NCBI GenBank assembly: GCA_910588015.1 | Contig: CAJUOK010000045.1 | Location: 1-6,618 of the forward strand | Length of the DNA stretch: 6,618 nucleotides | Direction: 5' to 3' | From: an uncultured Christensenellaceae bacterium | Lineage (GTDB): Bacteria; Bacillota; Clostridia; Christensenellales; UBA3700 | Shown: positions 1 through 6,283 of the stretch, piece by piece | How positions within the stretch are numbered: the first letter of the stretch is position 1 | How the letters are laid out: each line of letters starts with the position of its first letter | Translations under genes and position numbers: made by a program | The notes under the pieces: generated by a model | Database searches by the model: none | The model's input: only the letters and a program-made list of their open reading frames with translations | Told to the model about the DNA's origin: nothing

Positions 1-57
1 TCCTCTCTTCTGTTTAGTTTTTAAGGTGCTCCGCTACCACGCTTTCCGTGACAGCTC
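1..57 (-). promoter_or_regulatory. Structured 5' leader and ribosome binding site of a gene beyond the left edge
   Basis: This is the predicted 5' untranslated RNA made from the promoter just to its right. Read on the minus strand, positions 55-47 (GCTGTCACG) pair with 41-33 (CGTGGTAGC) to form a continuous 9-bp stem, with two G-U pairs in the middle and a GAAAG loop. The hairpin begins within a nucleotide or two of the predicted transcription start. It is followed by an unstructured A-rich stretch and then by AGAGAGGA at positions 8-1, which resembles a Shine-Dalgarno sequence. A start codon would therefore be expected within about 10 nt past the window edge. The RNA could instead be the start of a small non-coding RNA; I do not recognise a known riboswitch or leader family. 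A hairpin at the extreme 5' end commonly protects an mRNA from decay, which is the simplest reading. Confidence 0.5.
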
Positions 58-61
58 ATTT

Positions 62-90
62 ATAATAGCACATACCATTTTGCTTGTCAA
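62..90 (-). promoter_or_regulatory. Strong housekeeping (SigA-type) promoter firing toward the left edge
   Basis: On the minus strand there is a perfect -35 box TTGACA (positions 90-85), a 17-nt spacer, and TATTAT as the -10 box (67-62). The -10 box is directly preceded by TGC, which is an extended -10 motif. The stretch upstream of the -35 (about 91-130) is very A/T-rich with A- and T-tracts, like an UP element. Transcription should start near positions 55-57. The promoter lies beyond the terminator of the dnaG operon, so it serves a separate unit that leaves the window. Confidence 0.8.
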
Positions 91-173
91 CAATTTTTAC
101 GAAAAATTTCAAAACTTAATTTAATAAATATTTTTATAATTTTTCATTATCTAGAAATGCCTTTATCGACATT

Positions 174-206
174 AAAAACGCCGAAAATCCTTTCGACTTT
201 CGACGT
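174..206 (-). terminator. Rho-independent terminator of the dnaG-rpoD operon
   Basis: On the minus strand, positions 206-198 (ACGTCGAAA) pair with 186-178 (TTTCGGCGT) in a 9-bp stem containing one G-U pair. The loop is 11 nt, and the stem runs directly into TTTTT. It begins 23 nt after the stop codon of the last gene. The opposite strand has no T-tract after the stem, so it works in the operon direction only. Confidence 0.8.
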
Positions 207-228
207 TCCCATTATATTTAACGGTATA

Positions 229-768
229 CTATTTTGCGTTATTAGATAATTCCTCAAGAGCCTGCTCGTATTTTCTGTTGAGTTCCGCCACCGCTTCTCT
301 GTTGTCGAGATGCATTTGCATCAAATCGCAATCAAGCATACTTCTGCCGTGATAAGTCTTTATTGGAAATTCTCCAACTACCTTGAGCGTAAGCACCTCA
401 AACCAATTGAATTGGTCGGGACTTTTGCAAACGCGCGTTTCGCCGTTGTCGTCATATGAATACTCTATGTAATATATCGCAACTTTGCCGGAAGTTTTGT
501 CGGTGCCGTAAGATATGAACTTTGCCATAACGCTTTTGCCTAACGCGGCGACTTCTTCGTCCTTTTTTATCTTTACAATTCTTAATATTGCAGATATCGC
601 CAAAACTACGCCTACCGTCAGCGTCAGCGCCGAAACAACGTAACTTGCCGCGCTTGCGCTCTTTGCAAAAAATCTGTAATAAATAATCAAAGCAACTCCA
701 AGTATCGCAACTACGATACCTATTATGGCAGGTCTTATTACCGAATCTTTTGCGTTGAGTCTTTTCAT
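229..768 (-). CDS. Small two-helix membrane protein with a soluble C-terminal domain, function unknown
   Basis: This 179-residue protein is not one I recognise. Two hydrophobic segments, about residues 13-31 and 42-65, are flanked by K/R clusters (K2, R3, K7, R12, and R63-K69). This suggests a hairpin anchor with both ends in the cytoplasm. Residues about 75-145 look like a compact beta-rich domain (runs such as AIYYIEYSYDD, FEVLTLKVVGEFPIKTY), loosely reminiscent of DUF3592-type proteins. The tail, about 150-175, is charged and helical. The frame stays open upstream for another 30 codons into the zinc-ribbon gene. I chose the ATG at 768 because it follows GAGG with a 6-nt spacing and starts 1 nt after that gene's TGA. 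It is the last cistron of the operon, just before the terminator. No assignable catalytic motif is visible. Membership of the operon is clear; the family is a weak guess. Confidence 0.8.
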   Translation of the reverse strand: MKRLNAKDSVIRPAIIGIVVAILGVALIIYYRFFAKSASAASYVVSALTLTVGVVLAISAILRIVKIKKDEEVAALGKSVMAKFISYGTDKTSGKVAIYYIEYSYDDNGETRVCKSPDQFNWFEVLTLKVVGEFPIKTYHGRSMLDCDLMQMHLDNREAVAELNRKYEQALEELSNNAK

Positions 769-769
769 A

Positions 770-1474
770 TCAATCCTCGTTGTAGATAATTCTGCCGCAG
801 TTGGGACACTCCTGTATGCGCCTACCTTCGCCGAGTTTGTTGATAATGTCGCTTGCAATCTCCATTCCGCAGCCTCCGCAACTTGCAGGTTTTCTGAAAG
901 GCACCAAGACGGGGCGCTTGTTGGCTCTTATCTTTTTATATTTATCCAAAAGTTCTCTGTCGAGACCTGCTTCCAAAACTTTAAGTTCCTTCATTATCGC
1001 GCCGGCTTCAACTGATTTTTCCTTCTTGAGATTATTGAATTCTTCGGCAAATTTTCTATAGCTTGCCGAAGACTTGCCCGCCTGCTCGTATTCTTTTGTG
1101 TATTTATATCCCATATCCGAAAGCTCTTTGCTTGCTCTCGCCGCTTCTCTTTCGGAATCTTCCAAACTCTGATATAATTTTTCCAACTGCTTGGAGTAAT
1201 AATCAAGTTGCTTTTCGTCGTCGTCATTCATATTCTCGCCGACTATCTCGTCTATTTGTTTGCATATCTCGTCATACTTTGCGCTATACTTGGCAAAAGA
1301 ATCCATCGCCGCTTTTGCAGTATCGTTCATAACCGTCAAAGTGTCAAAAGACTTTTTGGTAGCCGTTTGATAAAAAATCATCTTTTTAGCCGACTCGCTG
1401 TTTTTAAGTTCGTTTTCCAACTTAATCAAACGCATATCCACTTCTTGATATTTCAACATTTTTTCTATACTCAT
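770..1474 (-). CDS. COG1579-family coiled-coil C4-type zinc-ribbon protein
   Basis: The protein has 234 residues. Residues about 1-185 are almost entirely charged, heptad-like helix, which predicts a long antiparallel coiled coil. The C-terminus holds a four-cysteine zinc ribbon with C199-x2-C202 (CGGC) and C223-x2-C226 (CPNC), 20 residues apart. The segment PVLVPFRKPASCGGC before the first pair is typical of the family. This architecture matches COG1579 (zf-RING_7), whose members include H. pylori HP0958/FlgZ and chlamydial CdsZ. The family is thought to bind nucleic acid or act as a chaperone-like adaptor, and its general role is unsettled. In Clostridia it often follows a nif3 gene, as here. 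The ATG overlaps the nif3 stop (ATGA), with a good AAGGAG 6 nt upstream inside nif3, so translation is probably coupled. It is likely cytoplasmic: no signal peptide or membrane segment is visible. All four zinc ligands are intact. Confidence 0.9.
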   Translation of the reverse strand: MSIEKMLKYQEVDMRLIKLENELKNSESAKKMIFYQTATKKSFDTLTVMNDTAKAAMDSFAKYSAKYDEICKQIDEIVGENMNDDDEKQLDYYSKQLEKLYQSLEDSEREAARASKELSDMGYKYTKEYEQAGKSSASYRKFAEEFNNLKKEKSVEAGAIMKELKVLEAGLDRELLDKYKKIRANKRPVLVPFRKPASCGGCGMEIASDIINKLGEGRRIQECPNCGRIIYNED

Positions 1475-2259
1475 ATTTTGCTCCTTTGCCTTGTGACAAG
1501 GCTCTTGTTTATTGATTTATACGGGTCTATATCGCTTTGAGCGACTTTTATCAAATAAGAATACTCTTTAAGCCAACTCAAGAATATATCCGTGCATATA
1601 ATTTCGCTTGTATAATGTCCGACGTCTATTATGGACAATCCGTAATCCATTGCCGTCAACGCAATCGAAAGCTTACTTTCTCCGCCTATTATGCAATCGA
1701 CGCCGTTGTTTTTTGCATATTCGACAAGCTCTTCGTCGCGCGCTCCCGCGCCTGTGCACAACGCCGCCGACGCTATAATTTTCTCGGCGTCTCCAACGTA
1801 TTTTACGCAATCGTCTTTGAGTTTTACCGCCACGTCCGCGGCAAGTTCTTTCAATTTAACAGGTCGTATATCGCCCCGTCTTGCGCATCCGTCTATCTTG
1901 CTTATATTTGTCATTCCAATCAAGTTTGCAACCGTATCGTTAAGTCCGCTGTCGCAACAGTCTAAATTGGTATGGCAACTGTATAAATTAATTCTTTTTC
2001 TTCTTGCCCTTTCGACAAGGCTTTTCATATATTCGTCCGGCTCTTCTCCGAACAAACAGGGATGATGCGTAATAAGCAAATTACAGCCGCTCTCCGCGCA
2101 TTCGTCTATCGTGGAATAGGTAACGTTTTCCGCTAGTAAAATGCCCGTGACCTCGGCTTGTTCGTCGCCGAAATTCAAACCTGCATTATCAAAATCCAAC
2201 GCCGACGAAAGAGGCGCGTTTCGCTCTATTATTTTGATTATATCAACTACTTTAGGCAT
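1471..2259 (-). CDS. Nif3-like dinuclear metal centre protein (YbgI/YqfO family)
   Basis: The 262-residue protein matches the short form of the Nif3/YbgI family (PF01784), without the PII-like middle insertion found in B. subtilis YqfO. Family landmarks occur in order: DFDNAGLNFGD (22-32), LLITHHPCLF (61-70), CHTNLDCCDSGLND (95-108), and near the C-terminus IIGGESK (190-196) followed by DVGHYTSE (212-219). The expected metal ligands H65, H66, D100, H215 and E219 are all present. Members form hexameric rings with a two-metal site. Hydrolase or GTP cyclohydrolase-like activities have been proposed, but the physiological substrate is not established. Adjacency to trmK is a conserved arrangement in Firmicutes. 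The start ATG lies 6 nt after the trmK stop. The sequence TGAGGTAATATG makes the trmK stop codon overlap the Shine-Dalgarno GAGGT, which implies coupled translation. Confidence 0.93.
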   Translation of the reverse strand: MPKVVDIIKIIERNAPLSSALDFDNAGLNFGDEQAEVTGILLAENVTYSTIDECAESGCNLLITHHPCLFGEEPDEYMKSLVERARRKRINLYSCHTNLDCCDSGLNDTVANLIGMTNISKIDGCARRGDIRPVKLKELAADVAVKLKDDCVKYVGDAEKIIASAALCTGAGARDEELVEYAKNNGVDCIIGGESKLSIALTAMDYGLSIIDVGHYTSEIICTDIFLSWLKEYSYLIKVAQSDIDPYKSINKSLVTRQRSKI

Positions 2260-2265
2260 ATTACC

Positions 2266-2922
2266 TCATTTGCTTGCGTCGGCTATTTCGACAATTTCAC
2301 GATATAATTTAGCTTGCTCGCTGTTTGCTCCTCGGCTCGTCAAATCGTCGGACTTCCTTCGCATAAATTCTATGTAATTATCAAAATCCTCTCCGACTGT
2401 GTTTTTGCCGAGCAAAAGCTCTTTTCTGCCAAGACTGCAATCTCTGCCGTCGGCAGGTTCGGCGACGATGATATCATAAAATTTGCCGCATTCTTCGACC
2501 TTATAATCACGCGCGATATACAGTCTGTTTTTCTCCAAAAACTTTCGCAATTCGATAGCGTTTCTGTGAGGCGACAGCACGATTTTTTTTATCCCCTGAG
2601 GCACGTTCTTGGAAAGTATGCTCATTATCTCGTTGCCGCCCATACCTGCGATTACCACGCAGTCGGCTTCGTTATCATTCAACACCTCTAGACCGTCGCC
2701 TACGCGAAATTCTATTTTACTCGCGCCGTAAGTCTTTGCAAGCTCTATTGCTTTTTGCAACGACTTGGAGGATATATCGCACGCAATGACTTTGTCTACT
2801 TTGCCTTCCAAAAGGCATACAAGCGACACCTTGCCGTGGTCGCAGCCCACGTCCGCAAGACACCTGCCTTCAACCTCTTCTGCAACGGCGCGCAATCTTT
2901 TGCCAAGTCCCAACGCGCCCAT
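2266..2922 (-). CDS. trmK: tRNA (adenine(22)-N1)-methyltransferase TrmK
   Basis: The 218-residue protein is a class I SAM-dependent methyltransferase of COG2384. The enzyme methylates N1 of A22 in the D-arm region of certain tRNAs, in the cytoplasm. Motif I reads LADVGCDHGKVSL (22-34), with the family-typical D-x-G-x-DH. ACDIS (47-51) supplies the acidic residue that contacts the SAM ribose. RVGDGL (73-78) and VIAGMGGNEIMSIL (90-103) contain the diagnostic AGMGG. LSPHRNAIELRKFL (116-129) takes the place of the usual QPN-type segment, a mild variation. The C-terminus, about 165-218, is helical, as in the family. It is a little shorter than B. subtilis TrmK. The start ATG shares one base with the rpoD stop (TAATG). 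No good Shine-Dalgarno precedes it, so it probably relies on re-initiation after rpoD. Confidence 0.93.
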   Translation of the reverse strand: MGALGLGKRLRAVAEEVEGRCLADVGCDHGKVSLVCLLEGKVDKVIACDISSKSLQKAIELAKTYGASKIEFRVGDGLEVLNDNEADCVVIAGMGGNEIMSILSKNVPQGIKKIVLSPHRNAIELRKFLEKNRLYIARDYKVEECGKFYDIIVAEPADGRDCSLGRKELLLGKNTVGEDFDNYIEFMRRKSDDLTSRGANSEQAKLYREIVEIADASK

Positions 2923-4013
2923 TATACTTTGCCGATATAATCTTTGAGTTTTTTAGTGCGATTGGGATGGCGAAGTTTTCTCAAAGCCTTTGCCTCTATC
3001 TGACGTATACGCTCTCTGGTAACGTTGAATTCCCTGCCCACTTCTTCAAGAGTCTTGGGGCGAGCGTCGTCAAGACCGTATCTCTTGCGAATAACTTCGT
3101 TTTCTCTCGGGGTAAGAGTGCTCAATACCTCAAGCAAATGCTCTTTGAGCATTCTCGTTTCCGCCTTTTCAGCGGGCGACGCCGACGTGTTGTCTTCAAT
3201 GAAATCGCCGAGATGGCTATCTTCTTCTTCGCCGATAGGCTTTTCCAACGATACGGGGTCTTGCGCGATTTTCTGAATCTCTATCACCTTTTCTTCAGTC
3301 AAACCCATTTTTTCAGCAATTTCTGCGGTTGTGGGTTCTCTGCCCAAAGTCTGCAAAAGCTGACGCGATACTCTGCCCGTCTTGTTAATAGTTTCTACCA
3401 TATGCACGGGGATTCTTATGGTTCTCGCTTGGTCTGCTATTGCTCTGGTTATTGACTGTTTTATCCACCAAGTCGCATATGTGGAAAACTTAAAGCCTTT
3501 GGTATAATCAAACTTTTCGACGGCTTTCATAAGTCCCAAGTTGCCCTCTTGAATAAGGTCGAGGAATTGCATACCTCTGCCGACGTATCTCTTTGCAATG
3601 GATACTACAAGTCTCAAATTGGCTTCGCTCAATCTGTTCTTTGCGTCCACGTCTCCCTCGCTCATACGTTTGGCAAGCTCCTTTTCTTCATCCGCCTTAA
3701 GCAGAGGAACTTGTCCTATATCTTTTAGATACATTTTGACAGAGTCGTCGGTAGCCGCTTCGATATTATCAAATACCAGTTCTTTTCCAATCTCTTCGCT
3801 TTCTTCTTGAATTTCTACGCCCTCTTGTTTTAATATTTCAAAAACAAGAGAAGTTTCGTCAGGTTGAAGCGCGTGTTTATCGGAAAACTTTTCGAATTCG
3901 GCAATATTCATCGTCTTGCCCTTATAAGCCGACGCTATTTTTTTTGCCTCGCTTTTGATTTTTTCTTCTCTTTGAATTTTCTTTTCGTCAAGCTCTGTCT
4001 TTTTTTCTTCCAT
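2922..4013 (-). CDS. rpoD: Primary RNA polymerase sigma factor RpoD/SigA
   Basis: This 363-residue protein is a group 1 sigma-70 factor, which directs core RNA polymerase to housekeeping promoters. A lysine/glutamate-rich N-terminus and short region 1.1-like segment (about 1-85) are followed by region 1.2 (DDSVKMYLKDIGQVPLL, 89-105). Region 2 (about 126-203) contains the core-binding and -10-recognition helices, including FLDLIQEGNLGLMKAVEKF and FSTYATWWIKQSITRAI. Region 3 spans about 204-285. Region 4 (about 299-350) includes TPRENEVIRKRYGLDD and the -35-binding helix-turn-helix VTRERIRQIEAKALRKLRHP. The compact region 1.1 and total length near 370 residues fit Firmicutes SigA rather than the ~610-residue proteobacterial form. 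It lies 26 nt downstream of dnaG, the classical arrangement, with AAGGAG 7 nt before the ATG. No internal promoter for it was identified by eye. The gene appears intact. Confidence 0.98.
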   Translation of the reverse strand: MEEKKTELDEKKIQREEKIKSEAKKIASAYKGKTMNIAEFEKFSDKHALQPDETSLVFEILKQEGVEIQEESEEIGKELVFDNIEAATDDSVKMYLKDIGQVPLLKADEEKELAKRMSEGDVDAKNRLSEANLRLVVSIAKRYVGRGMQFLDLIQEGNLGLMKAVEKFDYTKGFKFSTYATWWIKQSITRAIADQARTIRIPVHMVETINKTGRVSRQLLQTLGREPTTAEIAEKMGLTEEKVIEIQKIAQDPVSLEKPIGEEEDSHLGDFIEDNTSASPAEKAETRMLKEHLLEVLSTLTPRENEVIRKRYGLDDARPKTLEEVGREFNVTRERIRQIEAKALRKLRHPNRTKKLKDYIGKV

Positions 4014-4039
4014 ACTGACACTCCTTCTTAAATCTTTTG

Positions 4040-5773
4040 CTATCTCTTATTATTGTTGATTTGGGCAAGCTGACTGACCATTATCAATCTTGCTTCCGAA
4101 TCGGTTTCGCTGTCAATTGCCCGAGTCAATTCCTTTTTGCGTTTTTTCGAGCCTTCTTTTATTATTTTGATTACGCAGTCGTTAAAATATTTGGCGGCTG
4201 TTTCGTCGCCGATTTTACTCCCTTCGTCCAGTATAGCCCTGACCTCGGGATTGCTTTCTTCCTGCGATGTCAACTCCTCGAGCGAATTGGTATTATCTTG
4301 ACTTTTCAAACGGTATAAGTCGTACAACGCCCTTTGATTTTTGTCTGTGATATATTGCGAAAGGTCTTCGTCCAACTTTACGTCTTCCACTCCGCCGAAG
4401 AGTCCGTAAAGCACGTAACGAACGGCTCTGTCAAACGCCGACATATTTATTTTGGACGTCTCTTTTTTTATTACTTGCGCCACCGCCTCGCTGACGTCGA
4501 GCTGTCTTCTCAAAGTATCGCTAGACAATCCCGTAAGTTTGGATACGTATCCTATATATGCGTCTATCATTGCAGGGTCGCCCAACGGCTTGATAATCTT
4601 CATTGCTTCGACGGCATACTTACCTTTTTCCTGCGGAGATGTCAAATCATAAGACTTGGCAAGCGTCAAAAGCTTGTGCTCAAAAAGCGGTTTAGCTTCG
4701 ATAAGCATTGTCAGATAACTGTCCTTTCCGTATTTGCGAATATATTCGTCAGGGTCTAGATTTTCCGGCAAACTGACCACGCGAACGTCAAGTCCGTGAC
4801 CGTATAAAATATCCAGTCCTCTCATCGTAGCGTTTTGTCCCGCGCTGTCGCCGTCATAACATATCACGACTTTGTCAACGTATCTCTTTATCAATTTAGC
4901 TTGGTCTTGCGTAAGCGACGTACCCATAGAAGCAATAGCGTTTTTGACTCCGCTCTGATAAAGCGAAATAACGTCCATATAGCCTTCGACCACAATAAGT
5001 TCTTTTACAGCAGTCTCTAGTTTGAGTCTTTTGACGGAATGCTGTCCGAATATCTCGCGCGATTTATTAAAAAGCACCGTGTCTCGCGTATTCTTATATT
5101 TAGGCTTACTGTCGTCAAGCACTCTTCCGCCGAAAGCAACGACTTGTTTTATATTGTTGATTATCGGCACTATAAGCCTGCCCGCCATAGTATCCGCCGT
5201 CGCGCCGCTTTGAGACGTATCTACAAGTCCCGCTTCCTGCATATTCTCTTTGGAATATCCCTTCGACGCAAGGTATGCCACAAGTTGATTCCTGCCGAGC
5301 GAATATCCAAGACCGAATATGGTAGCTGTCTGCATAGATATTCCTCTCTTTGCAAGATAATCTCTCGCCGCCCTTCCCGAGTCAGACTTGAGATTGGTGT
5401 GGAAATAATTTGCGGTATCTCTCATCATTTCAAAGAGCTTGTCCCTGTGTTTCTTCACTTCCGCTCCGTTTTCCGAACGTGAAAAATCGGGAATCGGCAC
5501 ACGGTATTTATTCGCAAGAATTTTTATTGCGTCCATAAATCCCGTATTTTCTATTTTCTGCACAAAAGAAATAGCGTCGCCGCCTTCTCCGCAACCGAAA
5601 CAATGAAAAGATTGCTCATATAGACAAAAGGACGGCGTTTTTTCGTGGTGAAACGGACAGCACGCCCATTTCTTGCTTCCTTTTGACTGCAAGGGAACAT
5701 ACGAAGATACTACCTCCGATATATCGACTTTTGATTTAAGTTTTTCCAACCATTCGGAAAAATTTTCAGCCAT
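4040..5773 (-). CDS. dnaG: DNA primase DnaG
   Basis: The 577-residue protein synthesises RNA primers at the replication fork and binds the replicative helicase through its C-terminus. The N-terminal zinc-binding domain has C39-P-F-H42 followed by EKTPSF, and C58-F-G-C61 in FHCFGCGEGGD. The catalytic core includes GRLIVPI (198-204), AFGGR (213-217) and the Toprim signatures VVEGYMDV (261-268, E263) and CYDGDSAG (305-312, D307 and D309). The C-terminal part, about 430-577, is helical and less conserved, as expected for the helicase-interaction region. The frame is open for 40 more codons upstream. I chose the ATG at 5773 because MAENFSEWLEKLKSKVDISEVV aligns with the family's N-terminus. It also has GAGGG 4 nt upstream, and the extension would run through the AT-rich promoter. 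It is the first gene of the operon; length is normal and all key residues are present. Confidence 0.98.
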   Translation of the reverse strand: MAENFSEWLEKLKSKVDISEVVSSYVPLQSKGSKKWACCPFHHEKTPSFCLYEQSFHCFGCGEGGDAISFVQKIENTGFMDAIKILANKYRVPIPDFSRSENGAEVKKHRDKLFEMMRDTANYFHTNLKSDSGRAARDYLAKRGISMQTATIFGLGYSLGRNQLVAYLASKGYSKENMQEAGLVDTSQSGATADTMAGRLIVPIINNIKQVVAFGGRVLDDSKPKYKNTRDTVLFNKSREIFGQHSVKRLKLETAVKELIVVEGYMDVISLYQSGVKNAIASMGTSLTQDQAKLIKRYVDKVVICYDGDSAGQNATMRGLDILYGHGLDVRVVSLPENLDPDEYIRKYGKDSYLTMLIEAKPLFEHKLLTLAKSYDLTSPQEKGKYAVEAMKIIKPLGDPAMIDAYIGYVSKLTGLSSDTLRRQLDVSEAVAQVIKKETSKINMSAFDRAVRYVLYGLFGGVEDVKLDEDLSQYITDKNQRALYDLYRLKSQDNTNSLEELTSQEESNPEVRAILDEGSKIGDETAAKYFNDCVIKIIKEGSKKRKKELTRAIDSETDSEARLIMVSQLAQINNNKR

Positions 5774-5803
5774 ATTTCCCTCGCTTCTAACATTTACAAT
5801 AAA

Positions 5804-5833
5804 ATTATACGCCGTAAAGCGCGAATATCCTAA
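5804..5833 (-). promoter_or_regulatory. Candidate promoter of the dnaG operon
   Basis: On the minus strand a perfect TATAAT (5809-5804) lies 18 nt downstream of TTAGGA (5833-5828), a partial match to TTGACA. The predicted start site, near 5797, would leave a leader of about 24 nt before the dnaG ATG at 5773, enough for the GAGGG ribosome binding site. The region upstream is extremely A/T-rich (about 5831-5890) and could act as an UP element, but it also makes chance -10 matches likely. The -35 box is the weak part of this call. Confidence 0.5.
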
Positions 5834-5927
5834 AAAATATATTTTTATAATATTATTTAATATAAATATTACACGTAACTCTAAATATTTCAATAATAGT
5901 TAAATCTCAAGACGTGCGTCTCGACAT

Positions 5928-5966
5928 AAAAAATATGGAATCACTTTGTTTTCCAAAATAATTCCA
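5928..5966 (-). terminator. Possible AT-rich rho-independent terminator of the upstream transcript
   Basis: On the minus strand, TGGAAT (5966-5961) pairs with ATTCCA (5941-5936). An inner stem, TTTG with CAAA, closes a GAAAA loop, with a 3x3 internal loop between the two stems. The structure is followed after 2 nt by TTTTTT (5933-5928). The stem is A/T-rich and therefore weak. Its place, between the upstream gene's repeats and the dnaG promoter, is where read-through from the right would need to be stopped. Confidence 0.4.
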
Positions 5967-6023
5967 CAAGATAACGTATAGTTAGACTTAGCATACCGAC
6001 CAAACGAAAATATCGCTACACTC

Positions 6024-6079
6024 CATTTTGCCGGTACTTATAAAACTGGATAAGATTTCTCGGCTATGCTCAAAATGAC
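6024..6079. repeat. Decayed, inverted relative of the palindromic repeat
   Basis: Positions 6053-6079 match the reverse complement of 6288-6314, the left arm of the right-hand repeat copy, at 24 of 27 bases. The mismatches fall at single isolated positions. A possible remnant of the partner arm is CATTTTGCCG (6024-6033), which can pair with CGG (6061-6063) and CAAAATG (6071-6077). The rest of the expected arm is not recognisable. The match to the left arm is clear; its status as an eroded full element is inference. Confidence 0.55.
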
Positions 6080-6101
6080 GGAATATATGTCAACTTTTCA
6101 A

Positions 6102-6186
6102 TGTCATTTCGACCAAGCGTAGCGCGTGGAGAAATCTCAATCCGTTTGAGATATTTCGACTCCACTTCGTTACGCTCAATATGACA
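6102..6186. repeat. Long imperfect-palindrome intergenic repeat, copy 1
   Basis: The element begins TGTCATTTCG and ends CAATATGACA. Its two arms (6102-6140 and 6146-6186) can fold on each other through TGTCAT/ATGACA, AGCGTA/TACGCT, GTGGAG/CTCCAC and CTCAA/TTGAG, with small internal loops and a short apex. Its right arm, 6146-6189, is identical over 44 bases to 6322-6365 in copy 2. The left arms differ: this copy has extra bases (ACCAAGCGTAGCGCG) that make it longer. It contains no open reading frame and no T-tract. It resembles the REP- or MITE-like palindromes scattered between genes in many gut Firmicutes genomes. Confidence 0.8.
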
Positions 6187-6283
6187 TATACCTGTATTGT
6201 CAACTCGGTCGTTATTAATTATCATCTTACGTATCGGTGATTATCACCTTGAGCATTTGTAAATGTCACCTCAATTATTACCA

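Noticed and set aside
769..858. A 30-codon extension of the membrane protein into the zinc-ribbon gene
   Set aside because: It would overlap the zinc-ribbon-encoding DNA by about 90 bases. The ATG at 768 has its own GAGG ribosome binding site and sits 1 nt after the preceding stop.
260..1100. Shared 12-nt sequence CCTGCTCGTATT in the membrane-protein and zinc-ribbon genes
   Set aside because: Both encode a YEQA-type helical segment in the same frame. The match is short and explained by similar residues and codon use.
1669..1671. Nif3 protein has KLS where many relatives have a histidine (GE-x-x-H) after the GGE motif, around residues 196-198
   Set aside because: This histidine is not one of the five metal ligands, and other family members also vary here. 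H65, H66, D100, H215 and E219 are all present, so a loss of function is not supported.
725..5482. Many plus-strand open frames opposite the operon genes
   Set aside because: They lie antisense to clearly conserved genes, have biased compositions expected of shadow frames, and show no protein family features or ribosome binding sites of note.
5774..5893. A 40-codon N-terminal extension of dnaG starting at 5893
   Set aside because: The extra residues are encoded by AT-rich promoter-like DNA that includes TATAAT. They do not resemble the primase N-terminus, which begins naturally at the ATG at 5773 behind GAGGG.
6007..6030. Resemblance of AAAATATCGCTACACTCC to the repeat's right arm (GAGATATTTCGACTCC)
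   Set aside because: The alignment needs several gaps and mismatches and could be chance in AT-rich DNA, so I did not extend the decayed element to include it.
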